From the IMG/VR virus record IMGVR_UViG_3300050015_000276, positions 1 to 64,000 of that record: 64,000 bases of DNA. The stretch is one strand, 5' to 3'. The notes beneath the pieces were generated by a model. That model had not been told where the DNA came from, ran no database searches, and saw only the letters and a program-made list of their open reading frames with translations. This document shows positions 62,378 to 64,000 of this stretch, piece after piece. The stretch comes from a virus. The stretch's first letter is position 1; every line of letters begins with the position of its first letter. A program made the position numbers and the translations under genes.

Positions 62378-62581
62378 ATGATCGACATGCAGAATTTCAT
62401 GAAAAGGCCAGACTCCTTCGACATGAAGATTGCTATGGTCAATGGAAGTCCGGTCTGTATATTCCGGGATTGCCATTTGGACAAGCCAGGTATGGAGATG
62501 GTTTTCCCGAATGCTCCAGTTGTCACGTCTCCATTGGATGCCTGGGACCTGGCACTCCGTGAAGATGAGGATAAGTATTAG
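62378..62581 (+). CDS. Hypothetical protein (67 aa)
   Basis: Leaderless. Contains VNGSPVCIFRDCHLDKPGMEMVFPNAPV and an acidic end. Followed 2 bp later by the next ATG. Confidence 0.6.
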   Translation: MIDMQNFMKRPDSFDMKIAMVNGSPVCIFRDCHLDKPGMEMVFPNAPVVTSPLDAWDLALREDEDKY

Positions 62582-62583
62582 CC

Positions 62584-62754
62584 ATGGAGCGAAAATACTA
62601 TATTCCGTTTGTCATGGAGGTGACAGTGGTATCCAGGCCTCCAATGCCTTGGGCTTTGCTCTATGATGGAAAAGAATCCACCAATCTGGAAATCTTACCT
62701 GGAGGCCTGTTTCTAATAGGCCTATTGGTCTCCGTATGGATATCATCTCCATAA
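62584..62754 (+). CDS. Small protein with C-terminal hydrophobic segment (56 aa)
   Basis: MERKYYIPFVMEVTVVSRPPMPW is followed by GGLFLIGLLVSVWISS, a possible tail anchor. No Shine-Dalgarno; position after the 67-aa gene suggests coupling. Confidence 0.45.
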   Translation: MERKYYIPFVMEVTVVSRPPMPWALLYDGKESTNLEILPGGLFLIGLLVSVWISSP

Positions 62755-62770
62755 GGAGATGGAAGGATGC

Positions 62771-62855
62771 GTTATGATAAGAGTATCTAATAGAATGGAA
62801 GGATCTGTTATGGTAACAAATGGAACTAATAGCCACATGCTTTGCTTATGATAAC
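62771..62855. promoter_or_regulatory. Three palindromes in a gene-free gap
   Basis: GTTATGATAAG 62771-62781, GTTATGGTAAC 62807-62817 and CTTATGATAAC 62845-62855, spaced 36-38 bp. No promoter is recognised; they lie between the rightward cassettes and the terminator of a leftward gene. Confidence 0.55.
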
Positions 62856-62876
62856 GCGACCTTGAACCAAAGGAAA

Positions 62877-62901
62877 CGCCCGGGCCTCGGAGGCCCGGGC
62901 G
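62877..62901 (-). terminator. Terminator of the leftward 146-aa gene
   Basis: CGCCCGGGCCT (62877-62887) pairs with AGGCCCGGGCG (62891-62901). On the minus strand TTTCCTTTGGTT follows, a tail shared with the terminator at 63627. Confidence 0.75.
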
Positions 62902-62915
62902 TCGGTCGGAGTGGA

Positions 62916-63356
62916 TTACTCGGTGACGGTCAGGTCGGCGACGGTCTCGGGAGCAGGCCCCTCGATCAGCTTCGGTTCGGTATTGACGGGCGGAGCGGTG
63001 CGCTTGGACTTCGCTTCGCGCTTCGGTTTCGCTTCCTTCTTGGCTTTCGGCTCGACAACGGCGACGGCAGCCTTGGAGGCAGACGCGGCGAGCTTGAACA
63101 CGGACAGGTTGTAGATGCCCGGGGTGTTTTTGACTTTCGCCGACAGGTTGCGCCCGATGAAATACGGCATATATTTCTTGCCCCGGAGGGACTGGTTGGC
63201 GGTGATCAATTGCTTGGAGGACAGCTTGGTCTCGCCCTTGTGGAACGCGATGATATCCTGAATGATCTTGAACTGGTCGGTGGATAGCGCGTACCCGCGG
63301 AATAGCGTGTGCGGAGTCCCCTTCTCAGTCGTCCCGTCGATAATCTTGAAAGACAT
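62916..63356 (-). CDS. Hypothetical protein with charged Ala/Lys tail (146 aa)
   Basis: Folded N-terminal ~90 aa (TLFRGYALSTDQFKIIQDIIAFHKGETKLSSKQLITANQSLRGKKYMPYFIGRNLSAK) followed by a low-complexity tail (KKEAKPKREAKSKR) and an acidic end. GGAGA before the ATG. High G+C. The N-terminal part may be a small DNA-binding or adaptor domain, but I do not recognise it. Confidence 0.65.
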   Translation of the reverse strand: MSFKIIDGTTEKGTPHTLFRGYALSTDQFKIIQDIIAFHKGETKLSSKQLITANQSLRGKKYMPYFIGRNLSAKVKNTPGIYNLSVFKLAASASKAAVAVVEPKAKKEAKPKREAKSKRTAPPVNTEPKLIEGPAPETVADLTVTE

Positions 63357-63404
63357 GTGTTTAATTCTCCTCTGTTTTCGTTTGTACTGTTTCAGTACTC
63401 TATA

Positions 63405-63432
63405 AGTGTATCAAATGCGGGGACGTGGTCAA
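63405..63432 (-). promoter_or_regulatory. Sigma70-type promoter (minus) for the 146-aa gene
   Basis: On the minus strand TTGACC (63432-63427), 16-nt spacer, TGATACACT (hexamer 63410-63405). The leader is about 45 nt with a Shine-Dalgarno. Confidence 0.6.
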
Positions 63433-63500
63433 GCGTTTTTGGTAAGAAAAAGGCGAAGCCGAAGCGAAAGCCGCATTAAAGTATTTTAATGTTAAAAAGC

Positions 63501-63607
63501 TTGACATTCCATCGGTTCTATTGCGCAAGCTTGCGTTATCTGTTTCCTTTTCCAAGCTTGCGTTATCATAAGCGAAGCTTGCGCTGCCAAGGTCACGTTA
63601 TCATAAG
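63501..63607. promoter_or_regulatory. Degenerate control region with two palindromes
   Basis: TTGACATTCC at 63501 has no -10 at the right distance. GTTATCATAAG occurs at 63562-63572 and 63597-63607, each followed by CGAAGCTTG; AAGCTTGCG recurs several times (63528-63582). The gene-free stretch 63433-63626 contains nothing else I can identify. Confidence 0.5.
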
Positions 63608-63626
63608 CGAAGCTTGGAACCAAAGG

Positions 63627-63647
63627 AAAGGGGGATCCTTTTGATCC
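63627..63647 (-). terminator. Terminator of the leftward 61-aa gene
   Basis: GGGGGATC (63627-63634) pairs with GATCCCCC (63640-63647). On the minus strand TTTCCTTTGGTT follows. Confidence 0.7.
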
Positions 63648-63667
63648 CCCGATCCGTTTCTATTAGG

Positions 63668-63853
63668 TCAGGCGTCCTTGAGACCCCAATACCACTCCCG
63701 ATCTATTAGTTCCTTGCGGAGTGTAACCAGCCGCGCTATTAGAGCGGCCCGCGTTTCAGGGTCCGTGACACTCTGCAAGCGGTACTCGGTCAGGCAGATA
63801 TCGCTTTTGATCCCCGAGGTTCGAACCTCATTGATTGAATCCAAAAAACTCAT
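63668..63853 (-). CDS. Hypothetical protein (61 aa)
   Basis: Start at the ATG at 63853, 5 nt after GGAGG on the minus strand; the longer frame to 63979 lacks support. MSFLDSINEVRTSGIKSD, then helices (PETRAALIARLVTLRKELIDREWYW). Function unknown. The remaining 147 bp to the window end show no gene I can support. Confidence 0.55.
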   Translation of the reverse strand: MSFLDSINEVRTSGIKSDICLTEYRLQSVTDPETRAALIARLVTLRKELIDREWYWGLKDA

Positions 63854-64000
63854 GAGGCCCTCCTGATTACTGCGGGTTCTATTGACCGGACCAGAACTGC
63901 GGGTCCATGGATGGGCCGCGCGGGCAGGTGCACCCAGAAGCATAGCAGTACTATTAGAACCTGCACTTTTCACCTCCAAAGACCACTGATATTAGCAGCC

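Noticed and set aside
62820-63287. 155-codon plus-strand frame rich in Gly/Leu/Arg
   Set aside because: Antisense shadow of the G+C-rich 146-aa minus-strand gene; it also runs through that gene's terminator.
48809-63607. The repeated palindromes as a CRISPR array
   Set aside because: Copies are 11 bp, palindromic, irregularly spaced by tens of bp to kilobases, and tied to promoters; no regular spacers and no cas genes.
63812-63830. GAGGTTCGAACCTC as a tRNA T-arm
   Set aside because: No acceptor or anticodon stems fit around it, and it lies inside the supported 61-aa minus-strand gene.

Overview
The window is part of the genome of a T4-like myovirus (contractile-tailed phage). The evidence is a replication set (RNase H, a gp59-type helicase loader, a gp32-type ssDNA-binding protein), a gp33-like late-transcription coactivator, gp4, and a nearly continuous baseplate cluster (gp26, gp48, gp53, a gp27-like hub, gp5, gp25, gp6, gp8 and a giant DUF4815-type protein). 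Several of these proteins look more like marine or freshwater (cyanophage/pelagiphage) relatives than like coliphage T4. The host cannot be named from the sequence. A phage-borne protein with a PEP-CTERM sorting signal points to a Gram-negative host with an exosortase system.

Layout. 0-10 kb: small unknown genes, RNase H, a DEDD exonuclease, tRNA-Pro(UGG), a circularly permuted tmRNA, a membrane-anchored endolysin, gp33-like, gp59 and gp32. 10-16 kb (minus strand): a large tail protein carrying a lysozyme domain, small hub proteins, gp26, a tail-tube-type protein and gp4. 16-36 kb (plus strand): baseplate wedge and hub genes, a repeat-built fibre and a TPR-glycosyltransferase. (A/C)TAAATA boxes at the head of transcription units look like late promoters. 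36-64 kb: an accessory/early region of very small genes whose G+C rises to the right. It includes a radical-SAM protein, an AAA ATPase, a UvrD-like helicase, a SprT-like metalloprotein, secreted proteins and many zinc-ribbon peptides.

The accessory region looks like an array of expression cassettes. The recurring order is hairpin/terminator, an 11-bp palindrome GTTATSATAAC (22 copies found, all right of 37.7 kb), about 9 nt, a near-consensus sigma70 promoter TTGACATCC with an extended -10 (TGNTANNNT), then an ATG only 5-9 nt after the -10. That spacing predicts leaderless mRNAs. Replication genes on the left use similar promoters but mostly have normal leaders with Shine-Dalgarno sequences. 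Minus-strand homing-endonuclease-type genes carry late-type boxes, three of the four with a promoter-proximal hairpin.

Other notable features: one structural gene is split by two 251-nt group IA introns around a 35-nt mini-exon; the helicase C-terminus is duplicated across an endonuclease VII-like gene; a structured RNA candidate lies at 37.45-37.68 kb; a family of C-rich intergenic elements occurs at four loci; and several genes are broken by a frameshift or an in-frame stop. All calls come from reading the sequence. No database search or folding program was run.
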